NCBI GenBank assembly: GCA_031272305.1
Contig: JAISUA010000168.1
Coordinates: 1 to 7,424, forward strand
DNA length: 7,424 bases
From: Clostridioides sp.
GTDB taxonomy: Bacteria; Bacillota; Clostridia; Peptostreptococcales; Peptostreptococcaceae
Direction: 5' to 3'
Made by a program: the position numbers and the translations under genes. Positions 1 through 5,363 of the stretch are shown piece by piece. Each line of letters begins with the position of its first letter. Position 1 is the stretch's first letter. The notes beneath the pieces were generated by a model. The model was not told the DNA's origin and searched no databases. It saw nothing but the letters and a program-made list of their open reading frames with translations.

Positions 1-30
1 TATTGAAATTTATGTAAGTATTAGCATTTA

Positions 31-36
31 GAAAGG
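31..36 (+). promoter_or_regulatory. Ribosome binding site of the activation-domain gene
   Basis: GAAAGG lies six bases before the ATG at 43, a moderate Shine-Dalgarno that supports this start. The 42 bases before the gene hold no recognisable promoter, so the promoter or an upstream operon gene may lie outside the window. Confidence 0.6.
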
Positions 37-42
37 TTAGAT

Positions 43-984
43 ATGAATATTTCAGAAAACAGTATTATAAAAAAACAAACTTTGAACTATTTAGGCTACA
101 ACGGTCAGAATATAGATAATAATTTAGATTCTCTGATAGATAATTGTATAATCGAAGTGAAGGAAAAATCTAATCCTAGAGTCTATTATGAACGATTCAA
201 TGTGACTAAAAAAAATAACAACACTATAAACTCTGTTGTTCTTAATTCTATTGATATATCAAAGAATTCGAGTATTACAATTTACTCAAATGACTTATCA
301 AATCTACTTGTCGATTGTAGTGAATGTATTATAATTTCTGCTACTCTTGGATTTGAAATAGATAAGCTTATAAAATATTATTCGAAATTTGATATTACAA
401 AAGCAATGATAATAGATTCTTCTGCAAGTGCATATATTGAATATTTTTTAGATGAATATGAAAGAGAAAATATTTTTAATAACGAATCAAAAGAATATGA
501 ACAGAATCTTTCTTTTAATAACGAATCGAAAGAATTTGAACAGAATCTTTCTTCCAATAATGAAACTTGTGATTCTGAAAAAAGCATTGTTTTTAATGAC
601 GAATCAAAAAAATTTGAAAACTTGACATCTAAGAACTATAACCGGACTTTCAGATTTGCCCCAGGATACGACGATTTATCACTAGAATACAATCGTGAAA
701 TTTTGAAACTACTTGATTTGAATAAAAACTTAAAAATATTTTTAAACCCTTCTAATTTATTCGAACCAATGAAAACTATCCTAGGAATAATAGGAGTCAG
801 AAAAAATGATTTACTGAAAATATATGACATTGAAAAAAATGATTTACTGAAAACATACAACATTGAAAAAAATGATTTACTGAAAACTTATAACCTTGAA
901 AAAAGTGATTTACAGAAATCCTGCAACAACTGCATTGTATCAAAAAATTGCCCATTTAAAAGGAGGGGAACAACTTGTTACTAG
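43..984 (+). CDS. Stand-alone methionine synthase reactivation (activation-domain) protein
   Basis: This 313-residue protein resembles the C-terminal activation domain of cobalamin-dependent methionine synthase (Met_synt_B12 family). In the family it binds S-adenosylmethionine and helps return oxidised cob(II)alamin to the active methylated form. Visible support: the RFAPGYDDLSLE motif near residues 204-215, matching the family's RFSPGYGDxxLE element; the downstream LFEPMKTILGIIGV stretch (239-252), typical of the domain; and a C-terminal Cys cluster (C294, C297, C303, C312) ending in CY, common in clostridial stand-alone versions. The MetH encoded next lacks this domain, so the two proteins very probably act as partners in the cytoplasm. 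The last ten bases overlap metH and carry its ribosome binding site, implying translational coupling. Odd features are two low-complexity insertions, a 13-residue repeat (145-196) and an 11-residue repeat (254-290), absent from typical family members as I know them. The family call is strong; the effect of the repeats is unknown. Confidence 0.85.
   Translation: MNISENSIIKKQTLNYLGYNGQNIDNNLDSLIDNCIIEVKEKSNPRVYYERFNVTKKNNNTINSVVLNSIDISKNSSITIYSNDLSNLLVDCSECIIISATLGFEIDKLIKYYSKFDITKAMIIDSSASAYIEYFLDEYERENIFNNESKEYEQNLSFNNESKEFEQNLSSNNETCDSEKSIVFNDESKKFENLTSKNYNRTFRFAPGYDDLSLEYNREILKLLDLNKNLKIFLNPSNLFEPMKTILGIIGVRKNDLLKIYDIEKNDLLKTYNIEKNDLLKTYNLEKSDLQKSCNNCIVSKNCPFKRRGTTCY
475..630 (+). repeat. 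In-frame 39-base tandem repeat, four copies
   Basis: Four successive 39-base units encode 13-residue blocks of the type FNNESKEYEQNLS. The first two blocks are nearly identical in DNA; the third is strongly diverged and the fourth partly so. The length is a multiple of three, so copy changes keep the frame. The repeat lies between the N-terminal half and the RFAPGY motif, probably a surface loop. Confidence 0.9.
802..927 (+). repeat. In-frame 33-base tandem repeat, about four copies
   Basis: Units of 33 bases encode 11-residue blocks of the type KNDLLKTYNIE. Three copies are close matches; the fourth (KSDLQKSCN) is diverged and runs into the C-terminal Cys cluster. The unit alternates charged and hydrophobic residues and could form a helix. 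It is unrelated to the 39-base repeat in the same gene. Confidence 0.9.
961..968 (+). promoter_or_regulatory. Strong ribosome binding site fixing the TTG start of metH
   Basis: AGGAGGGG lies six bases before the TTG at 975 and inside the end of the preceding gene. No ATG or GTG with comparable spacing is nearby, and translation from this TTG gives the expected family N-terminus (LFDGAMGT at residues 12-19). The site therefore decides the start. Confidence 0.85.
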
Positions 985-3509
985 ACAAACTTGGAAAAGA
1001 AATACTACTTTTTGACGGAGCTATGGGTACGCAACTTCAAAAAAGCGGAGTAAAAATCGGAAATGTTCCAGAAACTTTGAACATAACAAATCCTGAACTT
1101 ATACAATCAATACACAGTAATTATTTAAACGCAGGAGCTGACATAATACTTACTAATACTTTTGGAGCAAATAGATTGAAAACTGCTGACTGCAAATATT
1201 CAAATGAAGAACTAATAATAAATGCTGTCAAAAATGCTAAAATTGCAAGAAAAAATTCAAAAAGAGAAAATGATTCATACATTGCACTAGACATCGGTCC
1301 TATAGGAACTATGTTAGAGCCAATTGGAACATTGAGTTTTGACGATGCTTACGAAATAATAAAAGAACAAATTCTTCCTGTCAAAGATGAAGTAGATCTT
1401 GTTTTAATTGAAACTCAAAACGATTTGTACGAATTAAAAGCTGGAATTTTGGCAGTTAAAGAAAATTCAAATCTTCCTTTATTCGTTAGTATGACTTTTG
1501 ATGAAAACGAACGCTCTCTTACAGGTTCAGACGTGATTACATTTGTAAATGTAGCACAATCTTTAGGTGTGGATGCACTAGGTGTCAATTGTTCACTTGG
1601 ACCTAAAGAAATATTAGGAATCGTAGAAAAATTACTAAAATACTCTTCTATACCTGTAATTGTGCAACCAAACGCAGGACTTCCAACTATTGTAGATGGC
1701 CAAACTATATTCAATGTGACTAAAGAAGAATTTGTGGAAAAAATGAGTGAATTTTTCAAATCAGGTGTAGCAGTAGGAGGAGGATGTTGTGGAACTTCTC
1801 CAGAATATATAAAATCTCTAAAAGAAGTTGTACTCAAACAAAAAAACGTATTCAAAAGAAATATAAAAAGAAAAACAATGATTTCTTCATCCACAAATAC
1901 TGTTCTATTTGGGGATAAAGTTGTAATTTGTGGAGAGAGAATAAATCCAACTGGAAAGAAAAATTTAAAAGAAGCGCTCTTAAATAAAAATTACAGCGAA
2001 ATCGTAGTAGAAGGAATAAAACAACAAGAATTTGGAGCAGATATTTTAGATGTAAACGTAGGCGTTCCAAAAATCGACGAAGAAAATGTACTGTGTGAAG
2101 TTGTCAAAGAATTACAAGAAGTAATAAGTCTTCCACTTCAAATTGACAGTACAAATTACAAAGCTATCGAAAAAGCATGCAGATATTACAATGGTCGACC
2201 TATTATAAATTCTGTAAATAACAAAAAATCAAGTATGGAAAAAATATTTCCTATAGCAAAAAAATATGGTGCTGTAGTTATAGGCCTTACACTATCTGAT
2301 GATATTCCTCTAACTTGCGACGAAAGATTCGATATTGCTAGAAATATTATAGAAACAGCAAAATCCTATGACATACCAAAAGAAAATATAATTATAGACT
2401 GCCTTACTCTTACTGCTTCTGCTCAGCAAAAGGAAGTTTTCGAAACTCTTAAAGCTCTTAGAAAAATAAAAGATGAGCTAGATGTTCACACTACTCTAGG
2501 TGTTTCAAATATTTCTTTTGGACTTCCAAAAAGATCTCTACTGAATAGAACTTTCTTAACTTTGGCACTTGGAAGTGGTCTTGATTTACCAATAATCGAC
2601 CCTTTAGATAAAGATATTGCTGAAACAATCGATGCTTTCAACGTACTGAAAGGATATGATGCTTCTTCTGCTAGATATATTGAAAAATATAAAAACTATG
2701 TTTACTCAGAATCTATTTCTGGAAACAAGAATATTTCTTTTAATATTGATTCTAAAAATAAAAATATAAATCAAAATTTCAATAATGACATTCATACTGA
2801 TATTAATAACGATATTCATGCTGATATTAATGCTGATACTACTTTTAGCTCTAAGTTTAATTTAGCTGAAATTATAAAACATGGATTGAAAGAGAAAGTA
2901 AGAAACGCCGTTGAATTTGAATTGCAATCAAAAGAACCTTTTGATATTATACAAAATATTATAATTCCTACTTTGACAGATGTAGGTGAAAAATTCGAGA
3001 AAGGCATATTCTTCCTTCCTCAACTTATAATATCTGCTGAAACAACAAAAAAAGCATTTGATATATTGCAAACACATATTAAAAACAACACAGAAGGCTA
3101 CACTAACATTGATAACTTAAAAAATAGCGAAATCAAAAATGAATTTTCAAAAGGAACTATCGCTCTTGCAACTGTCAAAGGCGATGTGCACGATATCGGA
3201 AAAAACATCGTAAAAGTTGTGATTGAAAGCTATGGCTACAACGTGATTGATCTAGGAAAAAATGTAGAACCAGAAAAAATAAAAGAAATTTTCTTAGAAC
3301 ATAGACCTGATGCAATAGGACTTAGTGCTTTGATGACAACAACTGTTCTGTCAATGCAAGAAACCATAGAAGAGTTGAAAAAAATAGAAGGAATAGCTCC
3401 TATTTTGGTCGGTGGTGCTGTGCTTACAGACGAAATATCAAAACAAATCGGAGCTGATTACTACTGCAAAGATGCAATGGAAGCAGTAAAGATACTTGAA
3501 AAACTTTAG
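975..3509 (+). CDS. metH: Cobalamin-dependent methionine synthase, catalytic core without activation domain
   Basis: This enzyme moves a methyl group from 5-methyltetrahydrofolate to homocysteine through protein-bound cobalamin, giving methionine and tetrahydrofolate. The 844 residues show all core modules in order. Residues 1-290 are the homocysteine S-methyltransferase domain, with FDGAMGT and the zinc-binding cysteines C206 (GVNCSLGP), C271 and C272 (GGGCCGTSP). Residues about 310-575 are the pterin-binding barrel, with GERINPTGK (320-328), LDVNVGVP (358-365), LQIDSTNY (388-395) and NISFGLPKR (512-520). Residues about 625-705 are the cobalamin cap, and 720-844 the B12-binding fold, with DVHDIGKN (737-744; H739 is the cobalt ligand), GLSALMTTT (782-790) and GGA (813-815). 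Full-length MetH of about 1,200 residues adds a reactivation domain; here the preceding overlapping gene supplies it. The start is TTG. The linker before the cap has expanded into an Asn/Asp/Ile-rich repeat. All catalytic residues I can check are present, so the enzyme should be active. Confidence 0.97.
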   Translation: MLLDKLGKEILLFDGAMGTQLQKSGVKIGNVPETLNITNPELIQSIHSNYLNAGADIILTNTFGANRLKTADCKYSNEELIINAVKNAKIARKNSKRENDSYIALDIGPIGTMLEPIGTLSFDDAYEIIKEQILPVKDEVDLVLIETQNDLYELKAGILAVKENSNLPLFVSMTFDENERSLTGSDVITFVNVAQSLGVDALGVNCSLGPKEILGIVEKLLKYSSIPVIVQPNAGLPTIVDGQTIFNVTKEEFVEKMSEFFKSGVAVGGGCCGTSPEYIKSLKEVVLKQKNVFKRNIKRKTMISSSTNTVLFGDKVVICGERINPTGKKNLKEALLNKNYSEIVVEGIKQQEFGADILDVNVGVPKIDEENVLCEVVKELQEVISLPLQIDSTNYKAIEKACRYYNGRPIINSVNNKKSSMEKIFPIAKKYGAVVIGLTLSDDIPLTCDERFDIARNIIETAKSYDIPKENIIIDCLTLTASAQQKEVFETLKALRKIKDELDVHTTLGVSNISFGLPKRSLLNRTFLTLALGSGLDLPIIDPLDKDIAETIDAFNVLKGYDASSARYIEKYKNYVYSESISGNKNISFNIDSKNKNINQNFNNDIHTDINNDIHADINADTTFSSKFNLAEIIKHGLKEKVRNAVEFELQSKEPFDIIQNIIIPTLTDVGEKFEKGIFFLPQLIISAETTKKAFDILQTHIKNNTEGYTNIDNLKNSEIKNEFSKGTIALATVKGDVHDIGKNIVKVVIESYGYNVIDLGKNVEPEKIKEIFLEHRPDAIGLSALMTTTVLSMQETIEELKKIEGIAPILVGGAVLTDEISKQIGADYYCKDAMEAVKILEKL
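2781..2840 (+). repeat. In-frame 24-base repeat in the MetH linker
   Basis: Two 24-base units and a 12-base partial unit encode NNDIHTDI, NNDIHADI and NADT (residues 603-622). They sit in the low-complexity linker between the pterin-binding and cobalamin-cap modules, where extra length should be tolerated because MetH modules move relative to each other. Confidence 0.85.
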
Positions 3510-3514
3510 CAAAT

Positions 3515-3568
3515 AAAAAGAAACTGTTATGAGTACATTAAACACTTCATTTTAACAGTTTCTTTTTT
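3515..3568. terminator. Bidirectional rho-independent terminator
   Basis: A perfect 15-base inverted repeat (3515-3529 against 3553-3567) lies six bases after the metH stop. On the + strand it ends in six T; on the - strand it ends in five T and then ATTT. It can stop metH transcription and also leftward transcription from the convergent collagen-like gene. The loop is 23 bases, and part of it can pair further (TGAGT with ACTTCA, one bulge). Confidence 0.88.
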
Positions 3569-3601
3569 AATTATGAAAATATCATTTTTATAAAGTCTAC
3601 A

Positions 3602-3696
3602 TGTAGTAACTGTTGGTTGTGTAGGCTGTATTAGTTGTGTTGGCTACATTTGTTGTGTTGCTACATTTGTTGTGTAGGCTGTGTTGGTTATGTTGG
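3602..3696 (-). pseudogene. Decayed Pro-Thr-Gln repeat tail of the collagen-like gene
   Basis: Past the stop of the collagen-like gene, the same strand continues with codons of the type CCA-ACA-CAA (Pro-Thr-Gln). The run is interrupted by in-frame stops: TAG at 3699-3697 (the annotated end) and TAA at 3690-3688 where Gln codons would keep the pattern, then TAG at 3663-3661. A one-base deletion between 3660 and 3650 then shifts the frame; beyond it another TAG at 3646-3644 and further PTQ codons follow. A 24-base unit (3635-3658) recurs as a 23-base copy (3653-3675). Translation would end at 3697, so the tail is probably no longer made. Confidence 0.55.
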
Positions 3697-3912
3697 CTAT
3701 CTTGGTTGTGTTGGACAAGTACATACACCTGTTGCTCCTGTAGCTCCAGTTGGGCCTATTGGACCTGTTGCTCCTGTAGCTCCAACCAATGTCTTAGCAT
3801 ATTTATCTATTTCATTCGAAACAAGTTTGGTTAAAAGTTTCATAAGACGTGGATCTCTCTTTATTTCACAAAGCACTCCTATAATAATTCTTTCAAAATC
3901 ACATCTATTCAT
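3697..3912 (-). CDS. Short collagen-like repeat protein, probably 3'-truncated
   Basis: The 71-residue product has an N-terminal part of about 42 residues (MNRCDFERII to EIDKYAKTL), charged and probably helical, with no clear signal peptide. Six uninterrupted Gly-X-Thr/Ile triplets follow (44-61), then GVCTCPTQPR. Gly-X-Thr triplets are the hallmark of bacterial collagen-like proteins such as BclA-type spore surface filaments, which usually carry many more triplets and a C-terminal globular domain; neither is present here. An AAGGAGG site six bases before the ATG shows it is, or recently was, translated. The gene converges on metH and shares its terminator. The 3' side appears to be a Pro-Thr-Gln tail removed by nonsense mutations. 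A spore or surface role is inference only. A + strand frame in the same place (3635-3946) lacks any family resemblance and I reject it. Confidence 0.7.
   Translation of the reverse strand: MNRCDFERIIIGVLCEIKRDPRLMKLLTKLVSNEIDKYAKTLVGATGATGPIGPTGATGATGVCTCPTQPR
3727..3784 (-). repeat. Perfect 22-base direct repeats within the collagen triplets
   Basis: The 22 bases at 3727-3748 recur identically at 3763-3784, a 36-base offset equal to 12 codons. Both copies encode the GATGATG segment. Such repeats allow in-frame gain or loss of triplets by slippage or recombination, as is usual in bacterial collagen-like genes. Confidence 0.85.
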
Positions 3913-3918
3913 ATTTTA

Positions 3919-3925
3919 CCTCCTT
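3919..3925 (-). promoter_or_regulatory. Ribosome binding site of the collagen-like gene
   Basis: On the - strand AAGGAGG ends six bases before the ATG at 3912. This near-ideal site is the main reason to prefer the - strand reading over the + strand frames in this area. Confidence 0.85.
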
Positions 3926-4033
3926 GAAAAATTTGTACATTCATAAGAAACATATAATTTTTGTTACCTGACTTCCCTATTTGGTTGGAATCGCGAAAAA
4001 ATTTAATTTTTCTTAATATATACTTCTCATAAC

Positions 4034-4056
4034 AGGACTTTCGTCCTTAAATTATA
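4034..4056 (-). promoter_or_regulatory. Possible -10 box and 5' leader hairpin of the collagen-like gene
   Basis: On the - strand TATAAT (4056-4051) is followed within a few bases by AGGAC-GAAA-GTCCT (4047-4034), a five-pair stem with a GNRA-type tetraloop. The loop is GAAA only on the - strand, which fits an RNA made in that direction. I see no good -35 box at 16-18 bases, so the promoter is tentative. The remaining leader to 3926 is AT-rich and shows a weak GAAAAAT/ATTTTTTC stem near 3998-4015 and no riboswitch I can recognise. Confidence 0.35.
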
Positions 4057-4090
4057 ATATTCTACAAATTTTAAAAGGTTACAAAAATAA

Positions 4091-4191
4091 AAAAGTCGAT
4101 GAAATTTTTTTCAGATTTATTTACTGACACCACACTTCGTTAAAACGTAAGTATCAATTCAAATCATACAAACAAATTTCATCAACTCTTT
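4091..4191 (-). terminator. Terminator-like long inverted repeat
   Basis: A 14-base inverted repeat (4174-4187 with 4094-4107) is separated by 66 bases. Read on the - strand, its only mismatch becomes a G-U pair, and the second arm runs straight into TTTTTTATTTTTG, as expected for a terminator of leftward transcription from the DUF6870, ABC and recombinase block. The large loop holds a smaller stem (ACTT, CGT...ACG, AAGT). A small non-autonomous element with inverted ends is an alternative. Confidence 0.5.
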
Positions 4192-4308
4192 ATATTTTAT
4201 ATTTATTACCATCATCTTTAGAAAGACGAATATAGAGAGCGATATTCCATACGGCTTTTTTAATGCGGCTGTTCTTTCACTTAAACTGGATTTTCTTATG
4301 CGTGCCAT
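4190..4308 (-). pseudogene. Frameshifted and truncated large serine recombinase, N-terminal remnant
   Basis: An ATG at 4308 with GGAGG (4318-4314) begins MARIRKSSLSERTAALKK. The next frame then reads VWNIALYIRLSKDDGNK, matching the start of large serine recombinases of integrative elements; YIRLS contains the usual catalytic serine. One extra A in the six-A tract just before the frame change would join the two parts into ALKKAVWNIALYIRLSKDD. After GNK the homology ends and a TAA follows at 4192-4190, so the rest of the resolvase domain and the whole DNA-binding part are missing. Translated as it stands, the ATG gives an unrelated 49-residue product ending at 4159. The position just downstream of a DUF6870-like gene fits the end of an integrative and conjugative element. 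Recognition is by motif only, but the intact start, ribosome binding site and catalytic motif make it convincing. Confidence 0.7.
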
Positions 4309-4395
4309 CTTTGCCTCCAATCCCGCATAACCACATTACTATTATGCCGTATCATATCTATTTTGTCAGCTTTGTCGTATGCGAATAAGAAAATC
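4289..4395. repeat. 13-of-14 inverted repeat flanking the recombinase start
   Basis: GATTTTCTTATGCG (4289-4302) faces CGAATAAGAAAATC (4382-4395), the reverse complement apart from one base. One arm lies in the first codons of the recombinase remnant, the other in the last codons of the DUF6870-like gene; 79 bases separate them. It may be a recombinase or regulator site, an RNA structure, or chance in AT-rich DNA. Confidence 0.5.
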
Positions 4396-4626
4396 TCGTA
4401 AAACAGTTTCAAGGTTTTTTCCCTTTTTAGAAAAACACACTCTAACGAAAACATTGTCACAGCGAAAGCAGTAGGGATTTTTTATTTGATCCAAGAAGTC
4501 TAATATCTTATCTTCATGGTGCAAGTCTTTCCTTATATTAATAGTAGAAATATCTATTAATTCCTTTTCATCTAATGTTTCAATACTTTGTTCACTCATA
4601 GCATCTAATTGCTTGCTTGTAACCAT
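4366..4626 (-). CDS. DUF6870-like small protein of integrative elements
   Basis: The 86-residue soluble protein begins MVTSKQLDAM and contains KNPYCFRCDNVFVRVCF (residues about 50-66). This agrees with the DUF6870-type proteins I know from Firmicute mobile elements (MVTxKQLDAM, IKNPYCYKCG). The molecular function is unknown; the CxxC pair could bind a metal. The start at 4626 is chosen because AAAGGAGG lies seven bases before it; an in-frame ATG at 4659 would put that site inside the gene. The gene begins 41 bases after the permease stop and ends 57 bases before the start of the broken recombinase, so it links the ABC cassette with the element remnant. Its last ten codons carry one arm of an inverted repeat. 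Family assignment is from memory of the motif, not a search. Confidence 0.65.
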   Translation of the reverse strand: MVTSKQLDAMSEQSIETLDEKELIDISTINIRKDLHHEDKILDFLDQIKNPYCFRCDNVFVRVCFSKKGKNLETVLRDFLIRIRQS

Positions 4627-4633
4627 CGGCATT

Positions 4634-4641
4634 CCTCCTTT
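4634..4641 (-). promoter_or_regulatory. Ribosome binding site deciding the DUF6870-like start
   Basis: On the - strand AAAGGAGG is followed after seven bases by ATG at 4626. A closer ATG at 4632 leaves only one base of spacing and is unlikely to be used. Confidence 0.75.
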
Positions 4642-4667
4642 CCAATTAGAAAAAAACATCGGTAAAT

Positions 4668-5351
4668 CTATATAGAAAGTGTATTCATTGCCTTTTCCTT
4701 ATTAATCCTAGAGTAACAGAACACTGCATAAACTCCTATCATAGCCATTATTATCCAAGTTCCTAGCGAATTATATAAACTAAAATTTGTTGGTATAACA
4801 AACATTGTAAATACTGATCCCATATAGAGCATTACAGAAATAAATTGAATAACTTTTGCGTAAGCCAAACTTGCACACCACATTGCATAACAATTAATAA
4901 TTGAATAAAAAATTTGAAAAACTACTGATATTAATAAAATTTGAAACAATGTTGTAAATGAAAATATACTGCTTTTGAATACCATCCATCCAATACCTGT
5001 TGATAGAAAATAAAAAGCAACTGAGGAAGAAACACTAACTATAATTGGTAGTAACATTTTCCCAATAATAATAACATACAATTTTGTAGGCATTATAAAT
5101 AATATTTCTAACATATTCATATTTTTCTCATACCAAAACCTTAAATTTGATATGAACATTAAGTATCCTAAAATAACGCTCATATAGTTAATATTATATT
5201 GATAAACACTGATTGAAAAGTCTGATGTTTGTAATCTTACAAACAGTAGTAAATATATAAATACCATAGTTCCTATTGACATTACTACTTTTGACTTTAA
5301 ACTTTTTGTTAAGCTTTTGAATTCTTTCCATAGCAATGCTTTAATAATCAT
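4668..5351 (-). CDS. ABC-2 type transporter permease
   Basis: This membrane protein of 227 residues has six predicted hydrophobic segments, near residues 22-39, 54-69, 93-116, 130-152, 167-186 and 198-213. A cytoplasmic amphipathic start (MIIKALLWKEFKSL) and an E-x-L-x-x-x-P element (EILFIMPT, 82-89) after the second segment are typical of ABC-2 permeases. It should pair with the ATPase encoded immediately upstream to form an exporter, presumably of the peptide modified by the radical SAM maturase. The ATG at 5351 is preferred because GAGGTGAT lies just before it; a GTG at 5360 would extend the protein by three residues and overlap the ATPase gene. The reading frame is intact. The substrate is inferred from context only, since sequence alone cannot separate peptide export from self-immunity. 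Confidence 0.85.
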   Translation of the reverse strand: MIIKALLWKEFKSLTKSLKSKVVMSIGTMVFIYLLLFVRLQTSDFSISVYQYNINYMSVILGYLMFISNLRFWYEKNMNMLEILFIMPTKLYVIIIGKMLLPIIVSVSSSVAFYFLSTGIGWMVFKSSIFSFTTLFQILLISVVFQIFYSIINCYAMWCASLAYAKVIQFISVMLYMGSVFTMFVIPTNFSLYNSLGTWIIMAMIGVYAVFCYSRINKEKAMNTLSI

Positions 5352-5355
5352 GAAT

Positions 5356-5363
5356 ATCACCTC
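5356..5363 (-). promoter_or_regulatory. Ribosome binding site of the permease gene
   Basis: GAGGTGAT on the - strand spans the stop codon of the ATPase gene and precedes the permease ATG at 5351. The two genes are thus likely translationally coupled. Confidence 0.7.

Noticed and set aside
636..863. - strand frame opposite the repeat region of the activation gene
   Set aside because: It is a mirror of the repeats, with Phe/Ser-rich composition from complementing AAA and GAA codons, and has no ribosome binding site.
1415..1894. Long - strand open frame inside metH
   Set aside because: It lies opposite well-conserved methionine synthase domains, has no family motifs, and is explained by codon composition.
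3644..3699. Reassigned stop codons (TAG/TAA read as Gln), suggested by the PTQ tail
   Set aside because: metH ends at TAG just before a clear terminator, and the activation gene and permease also end at TAG. A one-base deletion in the tail also points to decay rather than recoding.
3601..3720. CRISPR-like direct repeats
   Set aside because: The repeats overlap, have a period of about 17-18 bases and follow a codon pattern; there are no unique spacers of constant length.
3635..3946. + strand open frames rich in Cys/Val/Pro opposite the collagen-like gene
   Set aside because: They mirror the Gly-X-Thr repeat in another frame, have no convincing ribosome binding site, and their composition reflects the repeat. 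The - strand reading has AAGGAGG and a recognisable repeat.
3961..3990. - strand AAATAGGGAAGTCAGGT resembling part of a cobalamin riboswitch
   Set aside because: Only this short string fits. The downstream conserved parts (paired CCTG, CCCGCCACTG box) are absent, and the gene that follows has no link to cobalamin.
4159..4308. A 49-residue hydrophobic small protein from the ATG at 4308
   Set aside because: The frame is open, but the second frame carries a clear recombinase motif, so the peptide after residue 18 is a frameshift by-product.
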